A stretch of DNA of 64,000 bases from Fabrea salina (lineage: Eukaryota; Ciliophora; Heterotrichea; Heterotrichida; Fabreidae), in the NCBI GenBank assembly GCA_022984795.1, contig JALIHJ010000067.1:31117-95116 (forward strand), in the 5' to 3' direction. Position numbers and translations under genes: made by a program. This document shows positions 49,554 through 59,360 of this stretch, in pieces (the first letter of the stretch is position 1; each line of letters opens with the position of its first letter). The notes beneath the pieces are model-generated. The model made no database searches. It had not been told where the DNA came from and saw nothing but the letters and a program-made list of their open reading frames with translations.

Positions 49554-50244
49554 CTTGAAAAAAATTAGTTAATCAGAATGGCTGAAGAGACCGATTCATT
49601 GTGTAGCTAAAGTCTGCTTGGAGTCTTAAGCGTTTAGTTTATTTTATCTACCTGCGTCATCAAATTATGGACCAAAATGAAATAGAAGTTTCGAAGCAAA
49701 CTTTTAAATTAAAAGTATTTCACCCTCAGTGTATTAAATTGAGATCTCGGCATACCGCCAAACATTGAGGGTCGGGTTTGTGCAGACTAAAAAATTGAGG
49801 TAGCTAATGATAATCGGATTCGATTGGACTCAAGAAATAGAGACTACATTCGGCAATGCATAGACCTGGCTTTTTAGGCTGAGCCCATTTAAGACAAGAT
49901 GAAACAACTTCTATACTTTGAATGAAGTGTATTTATCCCCAGAAAGCTTTGCATGCTTTGTTGTTTGAGTGTTTTTTCTATTTGTATGTTTGGCTTCTTA
50001 CATGAATCCGTTGACTTCTTTTCTATATTCTACGGGGTCCTCTATGTATCTTATACTATGTTTCTGTTTCAGCTTTCGAAGTTCTGCTGGTCAAGCTAGC
50101 TTTAAGAATGTCTGAGATAATTGTAGTTTTTCTGATATGCGTTTTGGTTGGTAATAGTTGGAATTTGTTTTTATTTATGAATCCTTCGATTATGATCCAG
50201 CTGAGGTCTTCTAGTGTTGTTTTCGTACCTAAATATTAAATCTT
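49554..50244. other. Noncoding stretch between giant receptor and 5S copy 2; possible RNA gene
   Basis: No reading frame of note is present in about 690 bp, which is exceptional in this window. ATTATGG at 49664 matches the element 74 nt before both 5S genes. 74 nt downstream of it (about 49738) begins a GC-richer stretch with short inverted repeats (CAAAC/GTTTG; GGCT...AGCC). I cannot assign it to a known RNA. Confidence 0.35.
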
Positions 50245-50336
50245 TAAAATGAACGTTATTGAATTATGGTGAACTCAATGATTAAGAAAAAAACAAGATA
50301 TGAAGTGTATTTAAGTTGAGTCAGAGCTATATATTT
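50245..50336 (+). promoter_or_regulatory. Conserved upstream segment of 5S rRNA gene copy 2
   Basis: Duplicate of 39225-39315, with ATTATGG at 50263, 74 nt before the 5S start. Confidence 0.6.
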
Positions 50337-50455
50337 GCTGTCGGCCATACTATGCCTAACGCACCAGATCCCATCCGAACTCTGAAGTTAAGCGGCATAA
50401 GGCGAGGTTAGTACTTGGGTGGGGGACCGCCAGGGAATCCCTTGTGCTGATAGCC
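50337..50455 (+). rRNA. 5S ribosomal RNA, copy 2
   Basis: 119 nt, the same as copy 1 except one base in the 3' arm (CTTGTG). A T-run follows (ACTTTTTTGG). It stands 104 bp upstream of the tRNA-ligase-like gene on the same strand. Confidence 0.96.
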
Positions 50456-50559
50456 TAAACTTTTTTGGTTAGTTAGATTCAGTAGTTGCTTTTGCCTTTA
50501 CTTGATATGCTGTTTGATGTTCTACCTTAAAGTTTAATGTGAGCTAGGCTTTTTAATAA

Positions 50560-53500
50560 ATGGAAAAAACAATTCGTTCGAGTTCTGATTACTACTTGTC
50601 TCCCCAAGAAGTTTATGTGTGGGCTATGGATAGACATAGATTGCCTGTCTTGAAGGCGATGGAAGGCCACATTCCCTTTGATTGCTCTTACATGTACTTG
50701 GATGTGAAATACGAAGGGAAAAGGTTTAAAGAAGACAAAGACTACATAAACTACACAGAACTCAGAGAAAACATTCGCAGAGGCAACACACTTTTGCTTC
50801 GTGTTGGAGAGCCTCAAACACAGTCCCCAATTGTTTACTATTCAGGTGGAATCAACTATGAAGTCATCGACATGAAGTGGATTCGCAGGGGCTTCAAGAA
50901 GTTCTTTGACATGAAGTTTGAGTATGTTCAACAGAGTAACACTAAAAACCTTGACAGTCTAGGAAGTTTTGCAGGCAACTACCCCAAGCTAAGCGGGACT
51001 TCAGAATCCGAAATCTTAAGACACACAATGTTTTTCGAGGCTGAAAACGCTATACTTAGGGAAGAAGTAGCCATTGACATCTACAAAGCTACTAAAGCTG
51101 ACGGAGAGAATGCCCAAATTTCTTACGTCGGTTCTTTGGACTGCTGGGTAATCTCCTCGAAAAATGTGAGTTTACTTGCAAGAACTTCTGGGGATTTGGA
51201 GAGGTATAGAGATGGTGATAGGTTCACCATTAGCATGTTGATTGCTGATACTTGGTTTAGAATTCTGGAAACTATGTCCCAGGAAACTGTTTCAGCACTT
51301 AAGAGGGAAATCGAAGGTTTCACCCTTGTAGGAGACTATGTAGGTAACCCTAAGTTCCAACACTTCGTTAAATATAGCCAAATCCAAATCATATTCCATG
51401 GTATGGTTCAAAACGACTCTTCTGAATCCACAGTGCCTCCTCTCAAAGCTTTTACCCTATTCAAAAAGTATGGACTGGGCCATGTACCCATTATGAAACT
51501 AGGAAGTTTCCAGAGCATCTCAGAGATGTACTCAGCTTTGGAAGGAACTTTTAGAACTACTTCTTCGGAGGAACTAAATACAGGCGAAGAAGGAAGTGTT
51601 CTTTACATTGTGAAGAATTCTGACCCAGCTTCACCTGTTTTAAAGTCTGTGGAGGATTGGTTGCTTTATGAGTCACCTTTGGAGTTCAGTTTAGGTGAAC
51701 TAGGCTTTGCATTGTCAAGCCAAACCACCCTTTCTCTTTGCAAACTTAAAACTCTGGAGTACCGTATTTTCAGAAAACTCCGTGGAAAGATGTGTTATGG
51801 AATCAAAGACACAAAGAAAGTGTTGTCCATCTTCGAAAACGAAATCAAGAATCTAAGCAGAGGATTTGAGTTACCTAAGCCACTGGATTACTATGTAGGC
51901 ATTGCTGGTATTGCTTTTGAGTTTGCAAAGAAACACAGAATGGATATCTCAGACTTGAGACCTAGATATCTCAGCTTGTTGCAGAAGTTCATAGACAAGT
52001 TCAACGGAGGTGAAAGTCCCGAGCTGACTCCTAGAGAGTCTGAAGAAGTTAAGGAAGTTTCTAGAACTCCAAGTTCTGAAGTTCCACCCACAGGTATTGT
52101 TTTATTCACTCCGCCTTTGTACTTCACTATGCAAGAGATTGAAGTGATAATTCAAAACTTAGGCTGCAGTAGTTTTGAAACAAGTTGGCATTCCAAAGCA
52201 GAATTCAAACAAGGAATGCCTTTATGCTTAGTCAACAACGTTGTGAGTGTAGGAAATAGTTTCAAAGAAAACGCTATTTTGGTGTTTTGTGGGTACAACG
52301 AAGAAGGCATTGAAAAGTCTCTAGAAAGACTCAACACAGCCAGGAAAGAAAGGAAAAAGGAACCTGTGCTTCCAACTGTGCAGAGCTTTTTGTCTACTAA
52401 ACCCAAAGACCTCCAGAAAAGACTTAATAACCAGCTTGACTCAATACGCAACATCCGAGAAAACTCCAAAGCAATGTACCCAGACTACATAGTGGAATCT
52501 AACTCTGAGCCACTAGAAACCACTGTGCAAAAGATCAAAGCAAAACTAACTCCTCAAGAAAAACCAAATACTCCCCAAGAACCTTTAACTCACTCCCAAA
52601 ACTTGCTATACGTAGTACTGCCTATAGGAATCCCAGCTATGGGAAAGTCCTTCCTAATAAACTCTTTACTCAGAGAACAACTAGGCTGCAGTTTCAGTGT
52701 GGTTTCTTCAGACAAAGTAAGAGCTAAGTGCATGGAAGAGTACATGCAGCGCAACCAAAAAGCAGACAAAAAGACAGCCTTTGAAAAAACTGCTAAACCT
52801 GCTAGGAAGCAGTTCTTCCAACAAGTTGCTGCAGCTCTGGTTTCAAACCACTACCCCCACATTGTATTCCTAGACAAAAACCACCCTCCAAACGCCATTG
52901 ACTTCACTCTGAATGAAGTCCGCAAAAACAAACCTTCACAAGTGAACCTTAAGTTCGTGATGCTGACTCCTTACTGCAGAGACCCCTTTGTTCTCAACAT
53001 GGACTCTGAGTTCCAGCAAGTGTACCCTTTTTCACTAAGCATGTTGGTGCAGTGCTTACTAAGGGCAAGGGACAGGGACCTGCATGAAACCCTTGATGGC
53101 GACGTTTACCACAAGATGGCTGTGGTGCTTATGATGTTTCAGTTGTACCAAGGGTTCACTCTGGACCACCTTAGTGAAGGCTTTGACTTTAGAGTAGAAG
53201 TTCCTTTTACAGACGAAGACCACAGAGTCAACCCAGACCTGAAAGATATGGTTGAGAATGTTTTAAACTGCTTCAAACCCAACAGTCTTCCTAAAAAACA
53301 CCAAATAGTGAGCCTGGTTGAAACACTTATGAGCTTCGGAAGCAAGTTTAAACAAGTAAACTCAAGTGAGCAATTTGTAACTGAGTTAAGGAGAGTCCTA
53401 CACAGAGTTGAAGAGTCTAAAACTCAAGAAGCCAAAGAAACTAAAATGGCACCAAAGAAACTCCCTGTGTACATTGGAGTTGACTTAGAACCCCAACTCT

Positions 53501-54027
53501 CCAGTTTGGTGTTTCCTTTGGTGCTTTCAGCCCTTGAAGAACTCAGACTCCAGTTTCCGTCTGACAAAAAGCTCCAGAAAGACTTAAGGGAACTCCTAGA
53601 AACTCTTCCTACACACTTTAGAGGAGGAGAGTACTTTGCAGAGTCTTGGAAGTTCACTAACTCTCTGCATATGACTTCTTTGTTCATAGGAGGCAACAGA
53701 AGCTTGGTGAACTCCCAAGAGTACTTGTCTTTTTCAGAGGGCGACTCTCACATGCTTAAACTCACACACTTAGTTTACGTGCCTAGAGAACTTGTATGTT
53801 CAGCTACACAAGTACTGACTGAACTAAAGGTTGCCAACAGAGTTCCTCACGTAACTATGATGCTAGCAAAGTCACCTGCAAAAACCAGTAACGAAGTCCT
53901 TGCTCAGGTTAAACTCAAAGGAGAAGTTCACTCTACAGAAGTATCCATTCGAGGCAAAACCAAAACTGCTTACTGCTTGCCTTTGCAGCCTAAGTTAATG
54001 CTGAAAGGACTCAGCAAAGGTTTTTAA
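50560..54027 (+). CDS. Trifunctional tRNA-ligase-like protein (ligase, polynucleotide kinase, 2H phosphoesterase)
   Basis: 1155 residues. N-terminal adenylyltransferase region (about 40-400) with the nucleotidyl-Lys motif KADGENAQ (Lys179), as in Rnl1/Trl1 RNA ligases. A kinase domain (about 680-900) has the P-loop GIPAMGKSFL. The C-terminal domain (about 990-1155) has two HxT motifs, SLHMTSLFIGG (His1037) and VPHVTMML (His1097), the signature of 2H cyclic phosphodiesterases. This is the order of fungal and plant Trl1-type enzymes, which heal and seal broken tRNA halves in tRNA splicing or repair. Other ligase motifs are less clear by eye. It lies directly downstream of 5S copy 2. The stop is TAA, 25 bp from the convergent receptor. 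Confidence 0.88.
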   Translation: MEKTIRSSSDYYLSPQEVYVWAMDRHRLPVLKAMEGHIPFDCSYMYLDVKYEGKRFKEDKDYINYTELRENIRRGNTLLLRVGEPQTQSPIVYYSGGINYEVIDMKWIRRGFKKFFDMKFEYVQQSNTKNLDSLGSFAGNYPKLSGTSESEILRHTMFFEAENAILREEVAIDIYKATKADGENAQISYVGSLDCWVISSKNVSLLARTSGDLERYRDGDRFTISMLIADTWFRILETMSQETVSALKREIEGFTLVGDYVGNPKFQHFVKYSQIQIIFHGMVQNDSSESTVPPLKAFTLFKKYGLGHVPIMKLGSFQSISEMYSALEGTFRTTSSEELNTGEEGSVLYIVKNSDPASPVLKSVEDWLLYESPLEFSLGELGFALSSQTTLSLCKLKTLEYRIFRKLRGKMCYGIKDTKKVLSIFENEIKNLSRGFELPKPLDYYVGIAGIAFEFAKKHRMDISDLRPRYLSLLQKFIDKFNGGESPELTPRESEEVKEVSRTPSSEVPPTGIVLFTPPLYFTMQEIEVIIQNLGCSSFETSWHSKAEFKQGMPLCLVNNVVSVGNSFKENAILVFCGYNEEGIEKSLERLNTARKERKKEPVLPTVQSFLSTKPKDLQKRLNNQLDSIRNIRENSKAMYPDYIVESNSEPLETTVQKIKAKLTPQEKPNTPQEPLTHSQNLLYVVLPIGIPAMGKSFLINSLLREQLGCSFSVVSSDKVRAKCMEEYMQRNQKADKKTAFEKTAKPARKQFFQQVAAALVSNHYPHIVFLDKNHPPNAIDFTLNEVRKNKPSQVNLKFVMLTPYCRDPFVLNMDSEFQQVYPFSLSMLVQCLLRARDRDLHETLDGDVYHKMAVVLMMFQLYQGFTLDHLSEGFDFRVEVPFTDEDHRVNPDLKDMVENVLNCFKPNSLPKKHQIVSLVETLMSFGSKFKQVNSSEQFVTELRRVLHRVEESKTQEAKETKMAPKKLPVYIGVDLEPQLSSLVFPLVLSALEELRLQFPSDKKLQKDLRELLETLPTHFRGGEYFAESWKFTNSLHMTSLFIGGNRSLVNSQEYLSFSEGDSHMLKLTHLVYVPRELVCSATQVLTELKVANRVPHVTMMLAKSPAKTSNEVLAQVKLKGEVHSTEVSIRGKTKTAYCLPLQPKLMLKGLSKGF

Positions 54028-54052
54028 TGAGTTATACAATTCTTGATAGTTA

Positions 54053-57000
54053 CTAATCCATGTTATCAAACAACTTAGAGTCTATTGGTTCTTTTGCTTC
54101 TTCACTTTCCCAAGTAACTACGTTCATATATGCGTTGCCTCTGTTTTCTTCTGTTAACTGGTTTCTTCTGAAGAAGCTTAAAGCTCTAGAAGTCTCAAGT
54201 GGCTCGACTCTTGCAGTGGGTTTGCAGATCTTTCTTTTAGCCCAGTTGACTATAGTTATCATCAGTGGCAATAGTCCAGCCAAGGACTGAACTGCCACTA
54301 CTCCTAGTGCTAAGTAAGTTATTATCTCTTCTACCTCTTGGTCATAGTTTCCCCAAAAGTCCTGCAAGAAGTAGTAACACCCTAGAAACGCTAAGCAAGT
54401 GCTTATTTCGCTGATTATTGTAGTCACTTGTGTAATACCGTCCTTGAAGGGTCTCACAATTACTATAAAAGCTGTGTATCCAAGCATTAATATTGTATTA
54501 ACACTGTGCTGGAGAACAGAGTAATTTCCAAGCAACACTAAACTTGCAGCAAACAGTGCTCTTTTCGAAAGAAACACTAAGTAGGTGTAGGAAGCTATGG
54601 GTTTTGCTTGGCATCTATATTCATAGAACAAGGCTCCCCAGTTCTGGTAAAAAACTGACTCTTCACCGAGAAAAGCAATATTGTTTTTGTTTTTGAGGTT
54701 GAATATTAGTAGTGCCAATGGAGTGGCTACAAGCAACAGTCCAAAGAAAGCTCCTATGCAGTAGTTAACCATCACAACTTCGTTTAAGTAAGGAGGGTCA
54801 AAAACCTGAATCAAAGAAGCTATTGCTAAGTCAAGGAAGAGTTGCACCCAGTTCCTCAGAAAAACATTATACTTGTACTCTGGCAAAAGACCTCCGCACT
54901 TTCGAGCTATAAAAGGAATGGGTGTTTTGGAAAGCATCCAAGCTATTGGCCAAAGCAATAGTACCAAACAGAAAATAGTGAACTTCTTGCCTATGTTCAG
55001 CAAAAACAAAGTTGACTCAAACCCAAAGTCTCTAAAAATATATCTGTAACTAGGACTGATTCCTGGGTCAAATGTATATTCAAAAGGATTAGGCACAAAA
55101 AGCTCAAGAATGTCAAGTCCGTCAAAGAAAGCCCTTAGACCAGGTGTCAGGGGATTGGTGGATAAGGGAACGTACATAAGTATGTCTAGAGTGTTCACTA
55201 ACGCCCATAAAGCTGCTGGGTTTCCGTTTAGCATACTGCTAACAGCAGTTGAAGTTATCAGCGACCCCGCTACTAATTGTCCAGTTGACCTAGCTTCGCT
55301 GACTGCATCTGGTTCTGGTGGTTGGTACCCACTAAGTTGGGTTTGGAGAGTTTGGGTTGAAAGTACTGAACTAGACTCTGACCTTATAGCGGAGTTCTGA
55401 TTAAAACTCAAGAAAAAGACCTCTCCTTCAGCAACATACTCAGTGAACTCAAGGTCAAAGTTATAACTGGATCTTGATACTTCTACAACAGTGTAGTCAA
55501 AAACTATGGACTTGTTTTGGAGGTAAATGTTGTAGTCAGTACTTAAGAGTTCTGAGTTGAGTGGTTCTGAAAAGTTGAGAGTGAGAGTGTTGTTAGGGCT
55601 GGAGTGGAGTTGAGCATGGAACTCTGCTTGGACACAAAACCCGTACTGACTGTAGTAGCCCTGGTCACATTCACAGGTTTGGCGAGAGTTAAGAACTGCA
55701 TTGTCCACACACTCAGTACAAACTTCAAAGTTGCACTCAGTACAAAGATCGTTTCCGCACAAACTGCAAGTGAAGCTGTTTACACACCCAAAGAAGCACC
55801 CATCCAAGCAGTCTCTGCATTCTTTTCCGCTCCAGAACTGGTCTATGCCACAAACTGGTAAGCACTTGTTGGAGTTCTCAAGTGGACAGAAGTCGCAACC
55901 TTCGCATCCAGACTTCTGTAGCAGTTTTTGTGGTTCTTCTACTGAGTTGTAGACTTTGGTTTCCCAAAGGAACCCTGTGAAGAAGTTTACAAAGTTCTCT
56001 GGGCCAGATCTCTTAGCTCCTAAGGTAAAGTAAAAGTTACTTTCTGAGTCTTGCAGCCAAGAGTCCCCTAAACTTGCTGACAGCACACTAGTAGAGTTGT
56101 AGTACCCTTCCAGTGCAAATTCAGATTCCTTAAGCAACACTCTAACTGTAACTAAGTCCCAGTAGCCACTTAGTTCAGTTTGAGACTTGAAGGTACTGTT
56201 GCTTAGACTTACGTAGAGTTTTGTCTCGTAGACTCCAACTTCCAAAAGGTTACTGAGGTCTTTGTTCTGTTTAGCAAGGAGAACTCCACTTCCAGAAGTA
56301 GCCATGACCCAGATGCTCACTGTGAATTGAGGAGCTAACACTAGTAAAGGGCCTGAAGCATCCCCGTAAGGAGGTAACTGCATCACTGATGTCCCTCTGA
56401 AGTAATATCCTCTGTCCTTAGTGGGGTAAGGATCGGTTTGGTGGAAGTAGGGGTAAGACTGGTTGTTAATTCCTGTAAGAACTGGAATTGAGTTTCTTGA
56501 GTCCGTTACTAAGTCTTGCATACCATCTAGCTTCAAGTGGAACACAAACTTTTCAGAGGCAGAAGAACAGGAGTGGCCTGTAGGACACGCAGTAGTGCAG
56601 AGTCCTTGAACTAAGTAGTAACCATCTAAGCAGTCTAAACAAGCATCATAACTAGCAGATAAACACTCTCTGCAGTTAGAAGTGCATTCAAGGCAAGTGT
56701 TGCTCTTCTGAAAGTAACTAGGATCACATTCACAAGTCCCTGACTGCTCTGTAGAGTGGCTTTTGCAGTTCAAGCAGGTTTCAAAACTACTGCATTCTCC
56801 ACAGAGTTCATCTTGACATAAACTGCAGTCTTCTGCTCTCACACAGCCATAAGAACAAGAACCACAAGAACTGCAGGAGTCATAGGTAGTTCCTGTCCAC
56901 CACTCATCTATGTTGCACGACACAATGCAGTCTCCGTCACCAGGACACACTTCACAACTTCCAGAGCATGCTTGTGTAGCCAGGGTAGAAGCATCAAACT

Positions 57001-58549
57001 TTTCGTTGTATATTCTGAGTTCGTACAAGAACCCTTTGTAAAAGTTTTGGTATGAGCCTGGATTCGACTTAGCTCCTATAGTTATTTTGTAGTTGGATTC
57101 TGAGTCGGAGTACCAAGAGTCTAGATCAGACTTTAAATCAGCATTTAAGTTAGTTCCTAGTTCAACTTTGAACACAGAGTCTATAAACACCTTTGCCCAA
57201 AGGAAGTTCCAGGCTTGGGTAGTTGCAGAGTTGGTAGAAGTGAACTCAAAAGTCCGGGAGTCTTTGAGAAACAGCTTTAGTTTAGGGTTGCCAGAGTCTA
57301 AACCGAACTCCAGCATGCTTTGAGTAGGACTCTCATTCACCTTTGAAAGCAAAACCTCGTAGTTGGAGTTAGAGTCAGGACGCACCCAAGCAGTGATGGT
57401 GAAGTAAGGGGCAAAAGTGAACTTGCTTTCTGAAACATCAGGAAACCTCATATAAGAAGACTCCGTGAAGTAATAGCCCCTTTTGTAAGCAGCCAGTGGA
57501 TCAGAGGTTTTGTAATCAGGGTAGAAGGAAGAGTCTTCTCCGGTGTAAACCTTGATTCTTTGGGCTTGTTCTTGAACAGTGTCTTCTATTTGGTCAAGAG
57601 TCAACTGGAACACTGGACTTAGCTCAAGAGTGCAGTTTCTTGGACTTTTTGAAAACCCTGTCGGACAAAAGGTCTGGAAAATGTTGTAAGTGTAACAGCA
57701 GGTGTAAAAAGCTGCCCACGAAACAACTTCAGATGCATGGCCTTGGCCTTCACTAAGTACTTGAGTTTCCTCACCACGGATTGAAATTTGGTTGTCTGAG
57801 TTGCTTTGGTAGCCTCTAGGGTATATTGAGTCGGCTCCTGCAAAGGTATTGATAGTGGCAACAAAAACTTGAGGGTCGACAAAAGACTTAGTAGTAGTTA
57901 TGTCTTTTCTATTCTGTTTAACACCTTCAATAATTCCAAACTCACTCTTCAGTCCAAGGTCATGCACTCCTTCAGAAATAGCTACCCATCCCAGCACTTC
58001 CGGATTGTTGATGGCATCATTTTCAAGGTTATCGAGTTTAATGTCGAATCCAGCTGAGCCAGCATTGTTCACTCTAATGTTGACCCTTTCATTGTTGTTA
58101 GTTTGTATAAAAGCCAACAAAGCAGGAGTCCCGGCAAAGGCAGAGCCAAATGCTACAGAGTGCCAGTTAGTATCGGTTACAGTCAGTTTCCCAGCCTGCA
58201 TGTCACTAAGCAGTTGACTAGTGTCCACTGCAAAGTAACTAGCCTCTTCAGCTGGGTGGTTTGGCCTTTCACTTACTTTTTCAGTGGATTCTAGAACTAA
58301 GTCAAACCCAGTCGAGCTCAAACTAGCTATTCTGCAAGTAGCAGGGCGAGGATCGTTGTGAGTCACCACAGTGGCAATTACCACTGGGTCTGTGAGTTCT
58401 TCTTCAAAGGAGACTTTGGTTGGAATCCCGTTTCCAGAGACATCAGTTCCTTCTAGACTGAGTCTTCCAACTTGAACTCTTGCAAACATTTCTCTGAACT
58501 TGAGGCACAAAACCAAAGCAAAAAACATTATTTTATGATTTAAACGCAC
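54053..58549 (-). CDS. Lectin/LamG polytopic surface receptor
   Basis: 1498 residues, complete. Signal peptide (MFFALVLCLKF region), three H-type-lectin-like repeats (about 25-290), LamG domain 1 (about 310-535: AYKRGYYFTESSYMRFPD, FYKGFLYELRIYN), Cys-rich EGF/furin-like repeats (about 545-670), LamG domain 2 (about 680-900: DRGYYFRGTSVMQLPPYG), another Cys-rich part, a beta-rich segment (about 1000-1090: NNTLTLNFSEPLNSELL), and the C-terminal module of about nine hydrophobic segments with NTLDILMYVPLSTNPLTP. It closely parallels the 24077-29405 gene in its N-terminus and the giant receptor in its C-terminus. Probably a carbohydrate- or matrix-binding surface receptor; the ligand is unknown. 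The stop is TAG. Confidence 0.9.
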   Translation of the reverse strand: MRLNHKIMFFALVLCLKFREMFARVQVGRLSLEGTDVSGNGIPTKVSFEEELTDPVVIATVVTHNDPRPATCRIASLSSTGFDLVLESTEKVSERPNHPAEEASYFAVDTSQLLSDMQAGKLTVTDTNWHSVAFGSAFAGTPALLAFIQTNNNERVNIRVNNAGSAGFDIKLDNLENDAINNPEVLGWVAISEGVHDLGLKSEFGIIEGVKQNRKDITTTKSFVDPQVFVATINTFAGADSIYPRGYQSNSDNQISIRGEETQVLSEGQGHASEVVSWAAFYTCCYTYNIFQTFCPTGFSKSPRNCTLELSPVFQLTLDQIEDTVQEQAQRIKVYTGEDSSFYPDYKTSDPLAAYKRGYYFTESSYMRFPDVSESKFTFAPYFTITAWVRPDSNSNYEVLLSKVNESPTQSMLEFGLDSGNPKLKLFLKDSRTFEFTSTNSATTQAWNFLWAKVFIDSVFKVELGTNLNADLKSDLDSWYSDSESNYKITIGAKSNPGSYQNFYKGFLYELRIYNEKFDASTLATQACSGSCEVCPGDGDCIVSCNIDEWWTGTTYDSCSSCGSCSYGCVRAEDCSLCQDELCGECSSFETCLNCKSHSTEQSGTCECDPSYFQKSNTCLECTSNCRECLSASYDACLDCLDGYYLVQGLCTTACPTGHSCSSASEKFVFHLKLDGMQDLVTDSRNSIPVLTGINNQSYPYFHQTDPYPTKDRGYYFRGTSVMQLPPYGDASGPLLVLAPQFTVSIWVMATSGSGVLLAKQNKDLSNLLEVGVYETKLYVSLSNSTFKSQTELSGYWDLVTVRVLLKESEFALEGYYNSTSVLSASLGDSWLQDSESNFYFTLGAKRSGPENFVNFFTGFLWETKVYNSVEEPQKLLQKSGCEGCDFCPLENSNKCLPVCGIDQFWSGKECRDCLDGCFFGCVNSFTCSLCGNDLCTECNFEVCTECVDNAVLNSRQTCECDQGYYSQYGFCVQAEFHAQLHSSPNNTLTLNFSEPLNSELLSTDYNIYLQNKSIVFDYTVVEVSRSSYNFDLEFTEYVAEGEVFFLSFNQNSAIRSESSSVLSTQTLQTQLSGYQPPEPDAVSEARSTGQLVAGSLITSTAVSSMLNGNPAALWALVNTLDILMYVPLSTNPLTPGLRAFFDGLDILELFVPNPFEYTFDPGISPSYRYIFRDFGFESTLFLLNIGKKFTIFCLVLLLWPIAWMLSKTPIPFIARKCGGLLPEYKYNVFLRNWVQLFLDLAIASLIQVFDPPYLNEVVMVNYCIGAFFGLLLVATPLALLIFNLKNKNNIAFLGEESVFYQNWGALFYEYRCQAKPIASYTYLVFLSKRALFAASLVLLGNYSVLQHSVNTILMLGYTAFIVIVRPFKDGITQVTTIISEISTCLAFLGCYYFLQDFWGNYDQEVEEIITYLALGVVAVQSLAGLLPLMITIVNWAKRKICKPTARVEPLETSRALSFFRRNQLTEENRGNAYMNVVTWESEEAKEPIDSKLFDNMD

Positions 58550-58624
58550 ATTCCACAGATCTTAGTTAACTTAGTTTCGTAACATTAGTGTTATTTGTGT
58601 GGTGACTCCATAATCTTTTTGAAA
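58550..58624. promoter_or_regulatory. Upstream region of the lectin/LamG receptor
   Basis: AT-rich 75-bp stretch just before the receptor start, with TTAACTAAG-like elements. No firm site is recognised. Confidence 0.25.
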
Positions 58625-58990
58625 ATGTTCAATAGCTGTTAGGAATGCTATTAGAACACCTAGACAAGAGGATCCCCAGTCGATCCTCTGAGTCAATACT
58701 GAAGCAATGGCCTTGAATAGTGATACGCAAATCACTATTGGAGTTCAGAGTTCAAGAATTGTTCTACTAGGAGGCCATGTTCCTGAATCCAAGGGAAGTT
58801 GACTTAAGGTTTGGAAATCACCAACCAGTAAAGACCTTTTCCAACTTTGCTTTTCGAAGGAAAGTACCCAGACCTGATCTGCAAACTTATATTCTCAATG
58901 AATGAAGTTGCAGATCCTAAGCTCTGGTCTTCGGTGTTTCCAGGGAACACTTAGGGTCTACCTAAAAGACGATATAAGGAGACCAGAAAT
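58625..58990. ncRNA. Candidate structured noncoding RNA (strand unknown)
   Basis: No credible protein frame. The segment is crowded with perfect stems: AATAGC/GCTATT (58631/58647), AGAGGATC/GATCCTCT (58667-58689, 7-nt loop), AATAGTGAT/ATCACTATT (58716-58739, 6-nt loop), GATCTGCAA/TTGCAGATC (58876-58916, extended by three pairs after a bulge), TCTGGTCT/AGACCAGA (58923-58987) enclosing GTGTTTC/GGAACAC and TTAGG/CCTAA. Such density is typical of a structural RNA of RNase P, SRP or telomerase RNA size, but I could match none of their conserved cores. Confidence 0.5.
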
Positions 58991-59046
58991 CTACCCAAGA
59001 CAATTTAACTAAGTTTTAAAGTTAAGTTTAAATTATTCTTTCCTTG

Positions 59047-59277
59047 TTAGTAATGTTCCCTCCTGTCTGGCCAATTTCTCCTGGGTGTTTCATCTACTAC
59101 CATCACTCTGGCCACTAAACTAGGATGCATTTCTAATAACTCTGGAATAAAGCCTTTCTTTTGAGTATTTAAGTGAAAAGTCTTTAAGAGCAAGTAACTT
59201 CCTTCAAGCAAGATTGTAGTCATTATTCTCAAGGGAAATATCAAGTACCAGTAGTATGCAGAAAGAATATAACTCAC
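59047..59277 (-). CDS. Possible small protein, 76 residues
   Basis: A frame from ATG 59277 to TAA 59047. The N-terminal half is hydrophobic (YYWYLIFPLRIMTTILLEGS) and could be one membrane helix; the C-terminus is charged (ETPRRNWPDRREHY). Codon use (ACT, GAA, AGG/AGA, TTA/TTG) resembles real genes here and the UAA stop fits. No homolog is recognised, and a frame this short can arise by chance. Confidence 0.4.
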   Translation of the reverse strand: MSYILSAYYWYLIFPLRIMTTILLEGSYLLLKTFHLNTQKKGFIPELLEMHPSLVARVMVVDETPRRNWPDRREHY

Positions 59278-59360
59278 CCTTGAACATCTGCTTGAGCTGG
59301 GAGCCTACTTTGACTCTAAACAAAAGCACATTGCTTTGCTTTTCAAGTCACTAGTTTAAG

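Noticed and set aside
58640-58660. CCTAACA on the minus strand inside the structured region, resembling a telomerase template for TGTTAGGG
   Set aside because: Only seven bases match, without the extra half-repeat needed to realign. The flanks (ATTCCTAACAG) would add GGAA, not GGG, to the telomere, so it cannot serve this array.
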